From: Kamptonema formosum PCC 6407
GTDB lineage: Bacteria; Cyanobacteriota; Cyanobacteriia; Cyanobacteriales; Microcoleaceae
NCBI RefSeq assembly: GCF_000332155.1
Contig: NZ_KB235903.1
Coordinates: 1,581,832-1,645,831, forward strand
DNA length: 64,000 nt
Reading direction: 5' to 3'
The stretch's first letter is position 1; the number at the start of each line of letters is the position of its first letter. Of the stretch, positions 17,832 to 28,111 are shown piece after piece. The notes under the pieces were generated by a model. That model searched no databases. It was given only the letters and a program-made list of their open reading frames with translations, and was not told the DNA's origin. Made by a program: the position numbers and the translations under genes.

Positions 17832-17946
17832 TATAGCAACCGCCAAGGCGGTTTAAGAGGAGCTAGGGGCTAGGGAAGACGGAAGAAGGGTTTAGAATCA
17901 GGGTTTTAAATTCAGAATGTCCTAACTGCCTTGGCAACTGGTATAC
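17832..17946. mobile_element. Dispersed element, family F
   Basis: The left end is TATAGCAACCGCCAAGGCGGTT (shown in parts: TATAGCAACCGCC, AAGGCGGTT), and the right end CTGCCTTGGCAACTGGTATA is its imperfect inverse. The interior contains GGGGCTAGGG repeats and the tail TTTAGAATCAGGGTTTTAAA then TTCAGAATGTCCTAAC. Parts of the same element occur at 1-145, 3092-3216, 7977-8050 and 44512-44588. The 17769-18059 spacer holds nothing else. Confidence 0.65.
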
Positions 17947-18059
17947 CTAAAATAGGACTTAGACCTTATTGGCATAGCTGAAACTTTTGATTCTATTCCC
18001 TTCTTCCTCTATTCCTTAGCGTTCAGTCTTTTAGGTTCTACTTATTACTAATTAAAAAA

Positions 18060-18449
18060 ATGCGGATTCTCAACTTTTTCTTCATCTTCTTAATTTGCTT
18101 AGCTCTGGTTATTTTTAGTCTAGAAAATACGGAGCCTACAACCATTCAAATAATCCAAGGTGTCGAATTTCAAGCCCCGCTGTGTGTAGAGCTAATTATC
18201 GCTACGGGATTGGGGGCTGTTCTAGCATTGATTTTCAGTTTGTGGTCGAGGATGCAGCGGATGCTCGGAACTCGCGAGGAGAGTCGCCAAATTCGCCAAA
18301 AAGAGCAACGTATTCAGCAATTAGAGCAAGATATTGAACGCTATAAGGTAGAACTAGAACAAAAACTGCCCTTGCTCCCAGAAAGCAAATCTCTAAGTTC
18401 TACTGCTGAATTAAACGATCTAGAGAAAGCGAAGGCTGTTGGTAATTGA
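18060..18449 (+). CDS. LapA-domain (DUF1049) membrane protein
   Basis: The 129-residue protein has two membrane segments, about residues 4-21 (LNFFFIFLICLALVIFSLEN) and 43-62 (LIIATGLGAVLALIFSLWS). The LapA signature lies between them (SLENTEPTTIQIIQG). A charged coiled coil, with EESRQIRQKEQRIQQLEQDIERY in two pieces, forms a cytoplasmic tail. LapA/YciS proteins assist lipopolysaccharide assembly in enterobacteria; the role in cyanobacteria is not established. Confidence 0.82.
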   Translation: MRILNFFFIFLICLALVIFSLENTEPTTIQIIQGVEFQAPLCVELIIATGLGAVLALIFSLWSRMQRMLGTREESRQIRQKEQRIQQLEQDIERYKVELEQKLPLLPESKSLSSTAELNDLEKAKAVGN

Positions 18450-18625
18450 AAGGGGATGGAAAAAAGCTAGAGCCGCTATAATTAATCAATTGTATAGCAA
18501 CCCATCGCCTGATTCTTGCGGTTGTAACTTGCTGAAACTATTGATTTAATTGTAGTTTCCTTCTCCTAGTTCGCTAACTTCTTTCTGGCAGTAAGTCCGA
18601 TTAAACTACAGGCGCAGCCAAGGCT

Positions 18626-19444
18626 ATGAGCGTTTCCACAGCCCAAAATGGGTTTGCAACGATTTCCGAGGGTATTGCACTTTTAATTGAGTTAGCAGAA
18701 AAGGGAGAAATCGACCCTTGGGATGTGCAAGTCATTGAAGTGATCGATCGCTGCTTGAGTAAACTGGCTCCTGCTTGCGAGCCGGGTACTGAGAGTGATT
18801 TTGCTGACTTATCTCAATCCGGGCAGGCATTTTTGTATGCCTCGATGTTGGTACTGCTGAAGGCAGAAAGTCTGGTTTTGTCGGAATCTCCCCCGGAATT
18901 GCCAGAAGATGGCGAGTTGTTAGAGTCGGAAGAATTAGCGGGGGGGCGGCAGTTACCGCAAAACTTAGAAAGGCAGTTACGTCGGCGTGCGGTATCTCAG
19001 TTACCTAGAAAACGCCCCGTTACTCTCCAAGAGCTGATCGAGCAGTTACAGTTGATGCAGGCAGCAATTGAAGAAACGCCCCTTCCTGCCCGTCCTCGCC
19101 GTACTAGCTCTAAGGTGCGGGCTCAGGCTGCTCGTGCGATCGCGGAACTGGCGCACCAGGAAAATCTTGTGGAAACTGCTACGGAATTAGAGCGATTTTT
19201 GGCAGAACATGGCCCGGTGGTGGGGGGGGAGTGGCTGGATATAGAACAACTGCTAGAGTTATGGCAGCAGGAGAATTTACACTCTTGTGCGGCCCCAGAA
19301 TTTGCCGCTAGTACCGATGCTCATTCGTCGCCCCAGGGCGATCGCGTGGGGATTTTTTGGGCGCTGTTGCTGCTATCGGCTCAGTCCAAAGTAGAGTTAC
19401 TTCAAGAGGAATTTTACCAAGACCTCAAGATTCGACCGATTTGA
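18626..19444 (+). CDS. scpA: Segregation and condensation protein A
   Basis: ScpA is the kleisin subunit that bridges SMC heads in chromosome condensation, working with ScpB. The N-terminal signature is GIALLIELAEKGEIDPWDVQV and IEVIDRCLSKL. The middle is Ala/Leu/Glu-rich, and the C-terminal winged-helix part carries VGIFWALLLLSAQSKVELLQ and EEFYQDLKI. Its 272 residues fit the family. No scpB or smc is nearby, which is normal for cyanobacteria. Confidence 0.92.
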   Translation: MSVSTAQNGFATISEGIALLIELAEKGEIDPWDVQVIEVIDRCLSKLAPACEPGTESDFADLSQSGQAFLYASMLVLLKAESLVLSESPPELPEDGELLESEELAGGRQLPQNLERQLRRRAVSQLPRKRPVTLQELIEQLQLMQAAIEETPLPARPRRTSSKVRAQAARAIAELAHQENLVETATELERFLAEHGPVVGGEWLDIEQLLELWQQENLHSCAAPEFAASTDAHSSPQGDRVGIFWALLLLSAQSKVELLQEEFYQDLKIRPI

Positions 19445-19640
19445 ACTGATATTTTTAGCCGCAATTGGTATTCACAAATCGATAAATCCAGCTAAATTGG
19501 GAAAATGATTGATACCCTGGTACGATGTCGCCTAAAAGCGAGTTGGTGTCTGGTGCGATCGCAGCCTAGCAGCAGGGCGCGATCGTTAGGATTAAATGCT
19601 TGCACTGGTATCAATTGAGTGAGGGTTGAGGAAGTTAAAG

Positions 19641-20804
19641 ATGAAAGCCATGATTCTGGCAGCCGGAAAGGGTACCCGCGTGCGACCCATTACTTACACG
19701 ATTCCAAAACCCTTGATTCCCATCCTGCAAAAGCCAGTGATGGAATTTTTGGTGGAATTGCTGCGACAGCACGGGTTTGACGAAATTATGGTCAACGTTT
19801 CCCACTTAGCAAATGAAATTGAAAACTATTTTCGAGACGGTCAAAAATTTGGGGTACAAATTGCCTATTCTTTTGAAGGGCGGATTGTAGAAGGAGAGTT
19901 AATTGGGGAAGCTTTGGGCTCAGCAGGGGGAATGAAGCGTATCCAAGACTTTTCACCTTTTTTTGATGATACTTTTGTGGTTCTTTGTGGCGATGCTTTG
20001 ATTGATTTGGACTTGACACAGGCTGTTAAGTGGCATCGAGAAAAGGGGGCGATCGCAACTGTAGTGATGAAATCTGTCCCCCGTCAAGAGGTTTCTAGCT
20101 ACGGCGTTGTCGTTACTGACGAATCCGGCAGGATTAAAGCCTTTCAAGAAAAACCCTCCGTAGAAGAAGCTCTGAGTACCGATATCAATACTGGTATTTA
20201 CATTTTTGAACCGGAAGTTTTCAATTACATCCCTTCCGGTATTGAGTATGACATCGGCTCGGAACTATTCCCTCACTTGGTGGAAATTGGCGCACCTTTT
20301 TATGGGATTTCAATGGATTTTCAGTGGGTGGATATTGGTAAAGTCCCCGACTATTGGCGGGCAATTCGCAGCGTACTTACAGGAGAAGTTAAAAATGTTT
20401 CGGTTCCCGGAAAAGAAGTTTTTCCTGGGATCTATGCTGGCTTAAATGTAGCGGTGAATTGGGACAAAGTTGATATTACGGGGCCTGTTTATATCGGTGG
20501 TATGACTAAAATTGAAGATGGGGCAAAAATTGTTGGCCCAACGATGATTGGCCCTAATTGTTGGGTGTGTAGCGGTGCAACTGTGGAAAATAGCGTGATT
20601 TTTGAATACTCCCGTTTGGGGCCGGGGGTGCGTTTGGTAGATAAGTTAGTATTTGGTCGCTATTGTGTGGATAAAATTGGGGCTGCGATCGATGTCCAGG
20701 CTGCGGCTCTTGATTGGCTAATTACTGATGCTCGTCAGGTTTTACCTTCTCAGCCTCGAGAGGAAAGGCAAGCGATCGATGATATTCTTCGTAATTCTGA
20801 TTAA
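19641..20804 (+). CDS. Sugar-phosphate nucleotidyltransferase (mannose-1-phosphate guanylyltransferase-like)
   Basis: The N-terminal Rossmann-like domain opens with MILAAGKGTRVRPITYTIPK, the nucleotide-binding signature. FVVLCGDALIDLDL carries the metal-binding Asp. The C-terminal third (about residues 255-345) has left-handed beta-helix hexapeptides such as VYIGGMTKIEDGAKIVGPT. I chose ATG 19641, which has GAGGAAG upstream, over TTG 19626. Cyanobacteria also have a longer version fused to a phosphomannomutase domain; this one lacks it. It likely makes GDP-mannose or dTDP/UDP-sugars for polysaccharide. The exact substrate is uncertain. Confidence 0.85.
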   Translation: MKAMILAAGKGTRVRPITYTIPKPLIPILQKPVMEFLVELLRQHGFDEIMVNVSHLANEIENYFRDGQKFGVQIAYSFEGRIVEGELIGEALGSAGGMKRIQDFSPFFDDTFVVLCGDALIDLDLTQAVKWHREKGAIATVVMKSVPRQEVSSYGVVVTDESGRIKAFQEKPSVEEALSTDINTGIYIFEPEVFNYIPSGIEYDIGSELFPHLVEIGAPFYGISMDFQWVDIGKVPDYWRAIRSVLTGEVKNVSVPGKEVFPGIYAGLNVAVNWDKVDITGPVYIGGMTKIEDGAKIVGPTMIGPNCWVCSGATVENSVIFEYSRLGPGVRLVDKLVFGRYCVDKIGAAIDVQAAALDWLITDARQVLPSQPREERQAIDDILRNSD

Positions 20805-20860
20805 TTGTTAACTGTTAACTGTTAACTGTTAACTGCTAATGGCTAATTGCTAATTGCTGA
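20805..20860. repeat. STRR array (GTTAACT, TAATTGC units)
   Basis: Tandem heptamers follow the nucleotidyltransferase stop and lead into a dispersed sequence with GGATGGGTGGAGCG...AAACCCATC, which is a loose inverted repeat. Confidence 0.8.
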
Positions 20861-20918
20861 CGGTAGGATGGGTGGAGCGTCGTCAGTGAAACCCATCTAA
20901 TAAAAATGGAAATTAACT

Positions 20919-21065
20919 AGGACTTACGCATTCAGGACTTACGCACCCAACCAAAGAAACCGGGTTTTTTGACTCAAATACTTCGTTCTGCCTTCTACCT
21001 CCTGCCTCCTGCGTGACGCAGATGCTCTCAAAAACCCGGTTTCTGGTAAGACTTGCGTAAGTCCT
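20919..21065. mobile_element. MITE-like element, family A, copy 2
   Basis: AGGACTTACGCA occurs twice at the left (20919 and 20934), and GCGTAAGTCCT closes the element at 21065. Inside, AGAAACCGGGTTTTTT is inverted as AAAAACCCGGTTTCT. The loop is longer than in the other copies and contains TACCTCCTGCCTCCTGCG. Confidence 0.85.
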
Positions 21066-21123
21066 AATAAAATCCAGAAACCGCAAGGCGAAAGCTTTTT
21101 TTCTGACAGTAACATAGGGATAA

Positions 21124-21825
21124 TTAACCCCTCTTACCACCCGCCAACATCCTCAAACGGCGCACATCCAACAAAGTAATCCTAGAACCATCAATTACCA
21201 TCAAACCTTCCTGACTCAACTTAGCAAAAACCCGCGATAAAGTCTCAGGAATAGTACCCAAAAAAGCCGCCAATTGCGCCTTAGTCATATCCAACTCCAC
21301 CACCGCACCCGATACAAACTGTGAATCCCCATATAAGTACAATAAATAAGCCGCCAACCTCCCCGGAACTTCCTTCAAAGAAAGGTCTTCAATAAGCTGA
21401 GCAAACCGTCGCAAATGCCGCGCAAAAAGTGCTAACATATTAATCCCAATACTTGGATATTCCTCAAGCAAACTCAAAAAAGCAGTCCGAGGGAAAAATA
21501 ATAACTCAGTCACCTCCAAAGCTATCGCAGAAGCAGGAAAACATTCCCCATCAAAAGCCGGCACCTCAGCAAAATGTTCTCCAGGCCCAAACAAATGCAA
21601 AATTTGTTCTTTCCCCTCAGCAGAAACTTTGAACAGCTTAACTCTACCAGACTTCACAGCAAAAAAACCTGTCCCTGGTTCCCCTTCAGAAAAAATTAAC
21701 TGATTTTTAGTATAAGTACCTGCGATTGCAATCTCAACGATAGCATCTAACTGCTCATCAGCTAAACCCCGCCACAGCCGAATATTTTCTATAAACTCCC
21801 TAATTTCAACTCCCATAATTCCCAT
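21124..21825 (-). CDS. Crp/Fnr-family regulator, Dnr/nitrosative-stress type
   Basis: A cyclic-nucleotide-binding-type beta-roll (about residues 20-125, with LIFSEGEPGTGFFAVKSGRV and FGPGEHFAEVPAFDG) leads through a dimerisation helix. The C-terminal HTH contains MTKAQLAAFLGTIPETLSRVF; the recognition helix TIPETLSRVF resembles E--SR of Fnr. No N-terminal Fe-S cysteine cluster is present, so it is not a classical oxygen-sensing Fnr; Dnr-like heme/NO sensing is possible. It is divergent from hcp with a perfect TTGAC-N4-GTCAA box between them, making it the likely hcp activator. Confidence 0.85.
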   Translation of the reverse strand: MGIMGVEIREFIENIRLWRGLADEQLDAIVEIAIAGTYTKNQLIFSEGEPGTGFFAVKSGRVKLFKVSAEGKEQILHLFGPGEHFAEVPAFDGECFPASAIALEVTELLFFPRTAFLSLLEEYPSIGINMLALFARHLRRFAQLIEDLSLKEVPGRLAAYLLYLYGDSQFVSGAVVELDMTKAQLAAFLGTIPETLSRVFAKLSQEGLMVIDGSRITLLDVRRLRMLAGGKRG

Positions 21826-21838
21826 AAATTTTTAAGTA

Positions 21839-21852
21839 TTGACTTAAGTCAA
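21839..21852. promoter_or_regulatory. Perfect Fnr/Dnr box between the regulator and hcp
   Basis: TTGACTTAAGTCAA is a perfect 14-base palindrome with the Fnr/Dnr half-sites TTGAC and GTCAA. Its centre is 21845.5. A TACAGT -10-like hexamer lies at 21876-21881, which would place the hcp start near 21887, so the box centre sits near -41.5, the class II activator position. The box is also 14 bases before the regulator's own start, consistent with autoregulation. Confidence 0.85.
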
Positions 21853-21918
21853 GGTAATTATCTCATCTCCCACCCTACAGTAAACACAGGTAGAGAAAAC
21901 TAACAGGAGAACAAGCTT

Positions 21919-23565
21919 ATGTTTTGCGAACAATGCGAACAAACCGCCAGCGGACAAGGATGCCATCAATGGGGGGCTTGCGGTAAAAGTCCAGAAGTCA
22001 ACGCCACACAAGACTTATTAATTCACTGTTTGCGAGGACTCGCGCCCGTAGTAATTCAAGCTCGTAAACTAGGTATTCCTACTCGTGAAGCTGATGTTTT
22101 TATCTGCGAAACTTTATTCGCCACCATGACTAATGTTAATTTTAGCACTAAAAGTTTTGCTGAATATATTCACCACGCCATCGAACTGCGAGAAAACTTA
22201 AAAACCCAAGTTAAGCAAATAGTTACCACTCCCATAGAATGGTCTGACCTTGCTAAGTTTACGCCTAACTTTGAGGAGAATTTAGTACAACAAGGTCAAG
22301 AAGTATCCTATCAATTCATCAGTCAAGCAGGCGGCGATGTCGATATATTTTCCCTTAAGCTTACCGTACTTTACGGTATCAAAGGCTTAGCCGCCTACGC
22401 CTTCCACGCCCTAGAATTAGGTCAAGAAGACAATAATCTTTACGCATTTTGTAGCGAAGCATTAGTCGCCCTCGATAACCCAAAACTTACTTTAAATGAC
22501 TGGGTAAATCTGGCATTAAAAGTGGGAGAAGTCAACTTTCGGGCGATGGAACTCCTCGATAGCGGCCATACAGAAACATACGGTCATCCCGTGCCCACAG
22601 TTGTGCCTCTAAACCCCAAAAAAGGCAAATGTATTCTAGTCTCCGGTCACGATATCCAACAACTCGCCGCCGTCCTCGAACAAACCAAAAATACAGGCAT
22701 TAACATCTATACTCACGGGGAATTATTACCAGCACACGGCTACCCAGAATTAAAGCAAAAATATCCCCATTTCTACGGTCATTATGGCACTGCTTGGCAA
22801 AATCAAACCAAAGATTTCGCTAAATTTCCCGGCGCAATTATCCTCACAACTAATTGCCTCATGCCACCCCATGATAATTACCAACAGAAATTATTTACTC
22901 TTGGCCCCGTAAATTGGCCCGGTGTCATTCACTTATCAGCACAAGAAATCATCGCTGACTTTAGCCCAGCAATTGAAAAAGCTTTAGAATTACCCGGATT
23001 TACCCAAGATGAAGAACCCCGCGAAGTAATGACAGGTTTTGCCCGGAAGGCGGTGTTAAATTTGGCTGGTGATGTGATTGAATTAGTTAAGCAGGGAAAA
23101 ATTCAGCACTTTTTTCTAGTAGGAGGATGCGACGGTGCGAAACCAGACCGCAATTACTACACAGAATTTGTGGAAAAAGTACCTAAAGATTGTATTGTCT
23201 TAACTCTTGCCTGTGGTAAGTTCCGCTTTTTCGATCAAAAATTGGGATTCATCGGTGAAATTCCTCGCTTAATGGATGTAGGTCAATGTAATGATGCTTA
23301 TTCCGCCATTCAAATTGCATTAGGTTTAGCTAATGCCTTGGATATGGGAGTGAATGAGTTACCGTTATCAATGATTCTTTCTTGGTACGAACAAAAAGCG
23401 GTTGCAGTTTTACTAACCCTGCTTTATTTAGGGATTCAAGATATCCGTTTAGGGCCAACTTTACCAGCCTTTATCTCCCCAAATGTGTTTAAGTTGCTGT
23501 CAGAAAAGTATAATTTGAAAGCGATTACAACACCTGATGAAGATTTAGCTGCTTGTCTGGCTTAA
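21919..23565 (+). CDS. hcp: Hybrid cluster protein (hydroxylamine/NO reductase)
   Basis: Hcp reduces hydroxylamine in vitro and protects cells from nitric oxide. The N-terminal cysteines C3, C6, C15 and C21 give the CX2CX8CX5C spacing of the class I type that binds a cubane cluster. Hybrid-cluster ligands are visible in GGCDGAKPDRNYY, LACGKFRFF and GQCNDAYSA. At 548 residues the protein is full length. AACAGGAGAACAAGCTT precedes the ATG. The separate NADH reductase Hcr found in enterobacteria is absent here. The Dnr-like regulator and its box upstream suggest induction by nitrosative stress or anoxia. Confidence 0.96.
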   Translation: MFCEQCEQTASGQGCHQWGACGKSPEVNATQDLLIHCLRGLAPVVIQARKLGIPTREADVFICETLFATMTNVNFSTKSFAEYIHHAIELRENLKTQVKQIVTTPIEWSDLAKFTPNFEENLVQQGQEVSYQFISQAGGDVDIFSLKLTVLYGIKGLAAYAFHALELGQEDNNLYAFCSEALVALDNPKLTLNDWVNLALKVGEVNFRAMELLDSGHTETYGHPVPTVVPLNPKKGKCILVSGHDIQQLAAVLEQTKNTGINIYTHGELLPAHGYPELKQKYPHFYGHYGTAWQNQTKDFAKFPGAIILTTNCLMPPHDNYQQKLFTLGPVNWPGVIHLSAQEIIADFSPAIEKALELPGFTQDEEPREVMTGFARKAVLNLAGDVIELVKQGKIQHFFLVGGCDGAKPDRNYYTEFVEKVPKDCIVLTLACGKFRFFDQKLGFIGEIPRLMDVGQCNDAYSAIQIALGLANALDMGVNELPLSMILSWYEQKAVAVLLTLLYLGIQDIRLGPTLPAFISPNVFKLLSEKYNLKAITTPDEDLAACLA

Positions 23566-23996
23566 CTGTCTTGTTTCCGAAAGAAACCACATTTATAGAC
23601 TACCCTCAGCCTTATCCCTACATCTCTCTAACCCTCCCCTAATAGGGGCGGGCTGTTCCATTGCTGCCCCAAAATTTGTTTTGCCTCTCCCCCAACCCCT
23701 CGACTGCAAGGAGAGGGGAGAATAATTCTTAACTATTAATTCTCTTTGAGTTTAATAGTATTAATTACTCCCCCTTCCCTTGCAGGGAAGGGGACTAGGG
23801 GGTTATGTCTTTCAATAGAGGGAAAAAAAGGATCTTAAAGAAAATGGTGCAAAAAGTGAGGTACACTGAAGAGTTGCGTGTTTAATATGCGGCTTGCAAA
23901 AAATCCACAGCCCGCGCAGGTGGACTTCAATAGTCTAGTCGCGATTTCAATCGCCCAGATATTCTTGCAAGCAATCTAATAGTTGTACCCTAATGG
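23566..23996. other. intergenic region with dispersed repeats
   Basis: No gene is supported. The stretch contains a C-rich/G-rich dispersed repeat (CTCTCCCCCAACCCCT near 23693 and GGAAGGGGACTAGGGGG near 23785). A second repeat reads GCCCGCGCAGGTGGACTTC...GCGATTTCAATCGC (about 23910-23957), a sequence type widespread in cyanobacterial spacers. The short GCGATTTCAATCGC palindrome lies about 45 bases before ccmP. Confidence 0.6.
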
Positions 23997-24653
23997 GTGG
24001 AGATAAAAACTTTGGGAATAGAGTTACGCAGCTACGTATTTCTAGACAGCTTACAGCCGCAACACGCGGCTTATATTGGCACTGTAGCCGCCGGGTTTTT
24101 ACCATTACCAGGAGATGCGTCGCTGTGGATAGAAATATCACCAGGGATTGAAATTAATAAGATTACAGATATCGCTCTGAAATCTGCTTCCGTGCGCCCT
24201 GGAGTACAAGTTGTAGAAAGGCTTTATGGTCTTTTAGAGGTTCATTCTAGCCGCCAAGGAGAAACGCGGGCCGCTGGTAAGGCAATTTTGGAGGCTTTGG
24301 GAGTTCGGAGGGAGGAATGTATTAAACCGCGAGTAATTTCTAGCCAAATTATCCGCAATATTGATGCTCACCAAACACAATTAATCAACCGCACGCGGCG
24401 GGGACAATTGCTATTAGCAGGGCAAACGCTTTATGTATTTGAAGTAGAACCGGCTGCTTATGCGGCATTAGCTGCAAATGAGGCAGAAAAGGCGGCTTCA
24501 ATTAATATATTAGAAGTTCAGGCTGTCGGCAGTTTCGGAAGACTTTATTTAGGGGGAGAAGAACGGGATATTTTGGCTGGTTCTAGTGCAGCGCGAGTTG
24601 CTATTGAAAGCGTAGCTGGTCGCGATAGTTCTGGTTTTGGGCGGAATGAATAG
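23997..24653 (+). CDS. ccmP: Carboxysome shell protein CcmP (tandem BMC domain)
   Basis: CcmP is a minor carboxysome shell protein whose double BMC domains form stacked trimers with a gated pore. The sequence [21 protein letters not shown] opens the first BMC domain (about residues 5-100). [20 protein letters not shown] and [16 protein letters not shown] belong to the second. Length (218) and motifs agree with CcmP as I remember it. The start is GTG 23997; a TTG a few codons later (MGIELRS) is an alternative. The main ccmKLMN cluster is not nearby, as usual for this satellite gene. Confidence 0.88.
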   Translation: MEIKTLGIELRSYVFLDSLQPQHAAYIGTVAAGFLPLPGDASLWIEISPGIEINKITDIALKSASVRPGVQVVERLYGLLEVHSSRQGETRAAGKAILEALGVRREECIKPRVISSQIIRNIDAHQTQLINRTRRGQLLLAGQTLYVFEVEPAAYAALAANEAEKAASINILEVQAVGSFGRLYLGGEERDILAGSSAARVAIESVAGRDSSGFGRNE

Positions 24654-24697
24654 GTTGATTTTAAACTTTTAATTGTGGAGTTGGGATTTAATTTATT

Positions 24698-25444
24698 ATG
24701 GCAAATACAGAGCATTTAGCACTGCTAAAACAGGGTGTCAATCGATGGATTGATTGGCGAAATCGCAACGGGAATATAGAACCAGATTTGAGCGAATCCA
24801 ACCTCAGAGAGTTTAATTTAAAAGGCATTGATTTTGTTGGAGTAAACCTTTTTAGGGCGAATTTAAGCAATGTAAAATTAATGGGTGCTAACCTGAAAGA
24901 TGCGAACCTGAGTCTAGCGAACCTTTCATTTGCAGAATTAATTGATGCTAGTTTAATTGCAGCTAATTTGACAGGTGCTAACCTCCAATTAACTGACCTC
25001 GGAGGAGCAGATTTGAACGCTGCCAATTTAATCGGTGCTGACATGAGCGGTGCTAATTTGAGAGGAGCAGATTTGGGTGAGGCTAATTTAACTGGAACGG
25101 TAATGATGAAGGTTTACTTGATAGGAGCTAACCTTAGTAATGCCAATCTTACTCAAGCTAATCTCTATGAAGCTGAACTGGTAGACGCACACCTTTATCG
25201 GGCGAATTTATATAAAGCTAATTTGAGTGGCGCTCACTTAAATGGAGCTTATCTTTTCCGAGCTAATCTGAGTTTTGCTGACTTGAGCGGGACGGATTTT
25301 AGATGGACAAATTTGAGTAAAGTTGACTTCACAGGCGCTAATTTGATGGGGGCTAATCTCAGAGGTGCTAATATGGCGGGAGTGAATCTAAATGATGTTA
25401 ACTTGCAAGGCGCAACTATGCCGGATGGCACAATTCACGACTAG
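24698..25444 (+). CDS. Pentapeptide-repeat protein
   Basis: After about 25 non-repeat residues (VNRWIDWRNRNGNIEPDLSE), the protein is built of about 40 A(D/N)LxX repeats, for example ANLSNANLTQANLYEAELVD. These fold into a right-handed quadrilateral beta-helix. No other domain or signal is seen, so the function cannot be assigned. Such proteins are very numerous in cyanobacteria. A GGAG-like site precedes the ATG. Confidence 0.93.
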   Translation: MANTEHLALLKQGVNRWIDWRNRNGNIEPDLSESNLREFNLKGIDFVGVNLFRANLSNVKLMGANLKDANLSLANLSFAELIDASLIAANLTGANLQLTDLGGADLNAANLIGADMSGANLRGADLGEANLTGTVMMKVYLIGANLSNANLTQANLYEAELVDAHLYRANLYKANLSGAHLNGAYLFRANLSFADLSGTDFRWTNLSKVDFTGANLMGANLRGANMAGVNLNDVNLQGATMPDGTIHD

Positions 25445-25494
25445 CAATTTTGAATTTTGGATTCCCTAAATACCAAGAGATGAGCGAGGGTAAT

Positions 25495-26052
25495 TTACGC
25501 AGTAAATTCTTTGAATATAACGCGATTGCGTCCATCGTTTTTGGCTTCTTGGATTGCTGTATCTGCTGCTCTAAGTAGTTCTCCTGGTAATACATTAATG
25601 TCAGGAATAGTCGTGCTTACACCCAAACTAAGTGTAACAAACTTGGATAATACAAACCTAGACAAGTTAGGAGATTCATTAAAAATTTGCAAAGCGTTGA
25701 CTTCTGAGCGTATTTTTTCAGCAATCTCAATTGCATTAGTTGCATCAGTATTAGGTAAAATTATCCAGAATTCGTCTCCTCCGCATCTTGCTGTTACTGA
25801 TATATCAACGAAACTGCTAGCAGTATCTCGAATGTTTTTAGCAATCTGACATATACAATCATCGCCGATGCTGTGTCCATAATGATCGTTATAGGTTTTG
25901 AGGCAGTCAATATCACAATAAATCATAGATATTGGCTTTTGTTCTAGTGCTAGGTGTTGCCACTGTTCCTCAAGATATTTCTCGAATTGTTTCCTGTTCG
26001 TTATCTGAGTTAGAGGATCTATACCTTGATTTTTGTCGTCATTCATTGTCAT
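25495..26052 (-). CDS. GGDEF diguanylate cyclase
   Basis: This 185-residue protein is a lone GGDEF domain that should make cyclic di-GMP. The opening DPLTQITNRKQFEKYLEEQW is the usual N-terminal helix. The catalytic motif is RCGGDEFWIILP, and AADTAIQEAKNDGRNRV closes the domain. The I-site RxxD, usually 5 residues before GGDEF, is not evident (DISVTARCGGDEF), so product inhibition may be weak. There is no sensory domain; a partner would have to control it. Confidence 0.9.
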   Translation of the reverse strand: MTMNDDKNQGIDPLTQITNRKQFEKYLEEQWQHLALEQKPISMIYCDIDCLKTYNDHYGHSIGDDCICQIAKNIRDTASSFVDISVTARCGGDEFWIILPNTDATNAIEIAEKIRSEVNALQIFNESPNLSRFVLSKFVTLSLGVSTTIPDINVLPGELLRAADTAIQEAKNDGRNRVIFKEFTA

Positions 26053-26088
26053 TTCTCCTGTTAACTTTAAAAAAGTTGGGTGGTTAAT

Positions 26089-26772
26089 TTAAGAAGGAAC
26101 TGTCAAAGATGCACCGTTATCTGAAGCTTTTAACTTAAGTAAAAAAGGCACAGCTTTTTCTACCCAATTTTGCACAGATGTATAACTCGCAGCCTCTTCA
26201 CCGAAACAAATTTCCAGCATTTCAGTGTGAATAATGCCAGGATTTAGGGGAATTGCTGCCATGCCTTCGGGCAATTCTTGAGCTAATGAGCGAGTAAGTC
26301 CTTCAATTGCCCATTTAGAAGCACAATAAGGGGCAACTTCTGGGGAAGTAGAGCGTCCCCAACCAGAACTAAAGTTGACAATAATGCCACTTTTTACTAA
26401 GAGCATAGCTGGGATAAAGTAGCGAATTACGTTAGCTACACCTTTAATATTCACATCAATCAAGTTGGAGAATTCCTCATTGCTTACCCGCCAAAGAGGT
26501 GTTAGGGGATTGATAATTGCTGCATTGTTAATTAGCAAATCGGGAGGCGGACAAGTTGCTAGCAATTGTTCGGCCCAAGATTTTACTTGAGATTCATTCG
26601 CGACATCTACGCAAGTGAAATGGTGAGGCAAACCATATTTTTCCTTGAGTTTTTCTACTGCTTCTGGAGAACGAGCGCACCCGCAAACAGTGTTACCTAA
26701 TTCGATAAACTTTTCTGTCATGGCAAGACCAAGACCCCGACTTACACCCGTAATTACGATTATTTTTGTCAT
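26089..26772 (-). CDS. Short-chain dehydrogenase/reductase
   Basis: The 227-residue classical SDR has the cofactor motif TGVSRGLGLA, the NNAA motif (LLINNAAIINPL), and the active site S...YCASK (FSSGWGRSTSPEVAPYCASK). The N-terminal CARSP suggests NADP preference, though this is weak. The substrate is unknown. It is divergent from frmA, with a dispersed GCCCTC/GGCGGCGTTAC-type repeat between them. Confidence 0.88.
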   Translation of the reverse strand: MTKIIVITGVSRGLGLAMTEKFIELGNTVCGCARSPEAVEKLKEKYGLPHHFTCVDVANESQVKSWAEQLLATCPPPDLLINNAAIINPLTPLWRVSNEEFSNLIDVNIKGVANVIRYFIPAMLLVKSGIIVNFSSGWGRSTSPEVAPYCASKWAIEGLTRSLAQELPEGMAAIPLNPGIIHTEMLEICFGEEAASYTSVQNWVEKAVPFLLKLKASDNGASLTVPS

Positions 26773-26905
26773 AATAAGTATTTGCTATTTTGAGATTTAG
26801 TTATAGAATACAGAATAGTAAGTAACTTGACCAGCAATTATGTCACGCTGTCCTCTGGGCAGTAAGGATACCGCCAAGATGGCGGCGTTACAAAGTGGTG
26901 CATAA

Positions 26906-28048
<1,143 letters not shown>

Positions 28049-28111
28049 TCGATATCTTCTGACTCCTGATTTCTAATTTCTGATTTCTAACTTACATCAA
28101 TCATTGGTATT

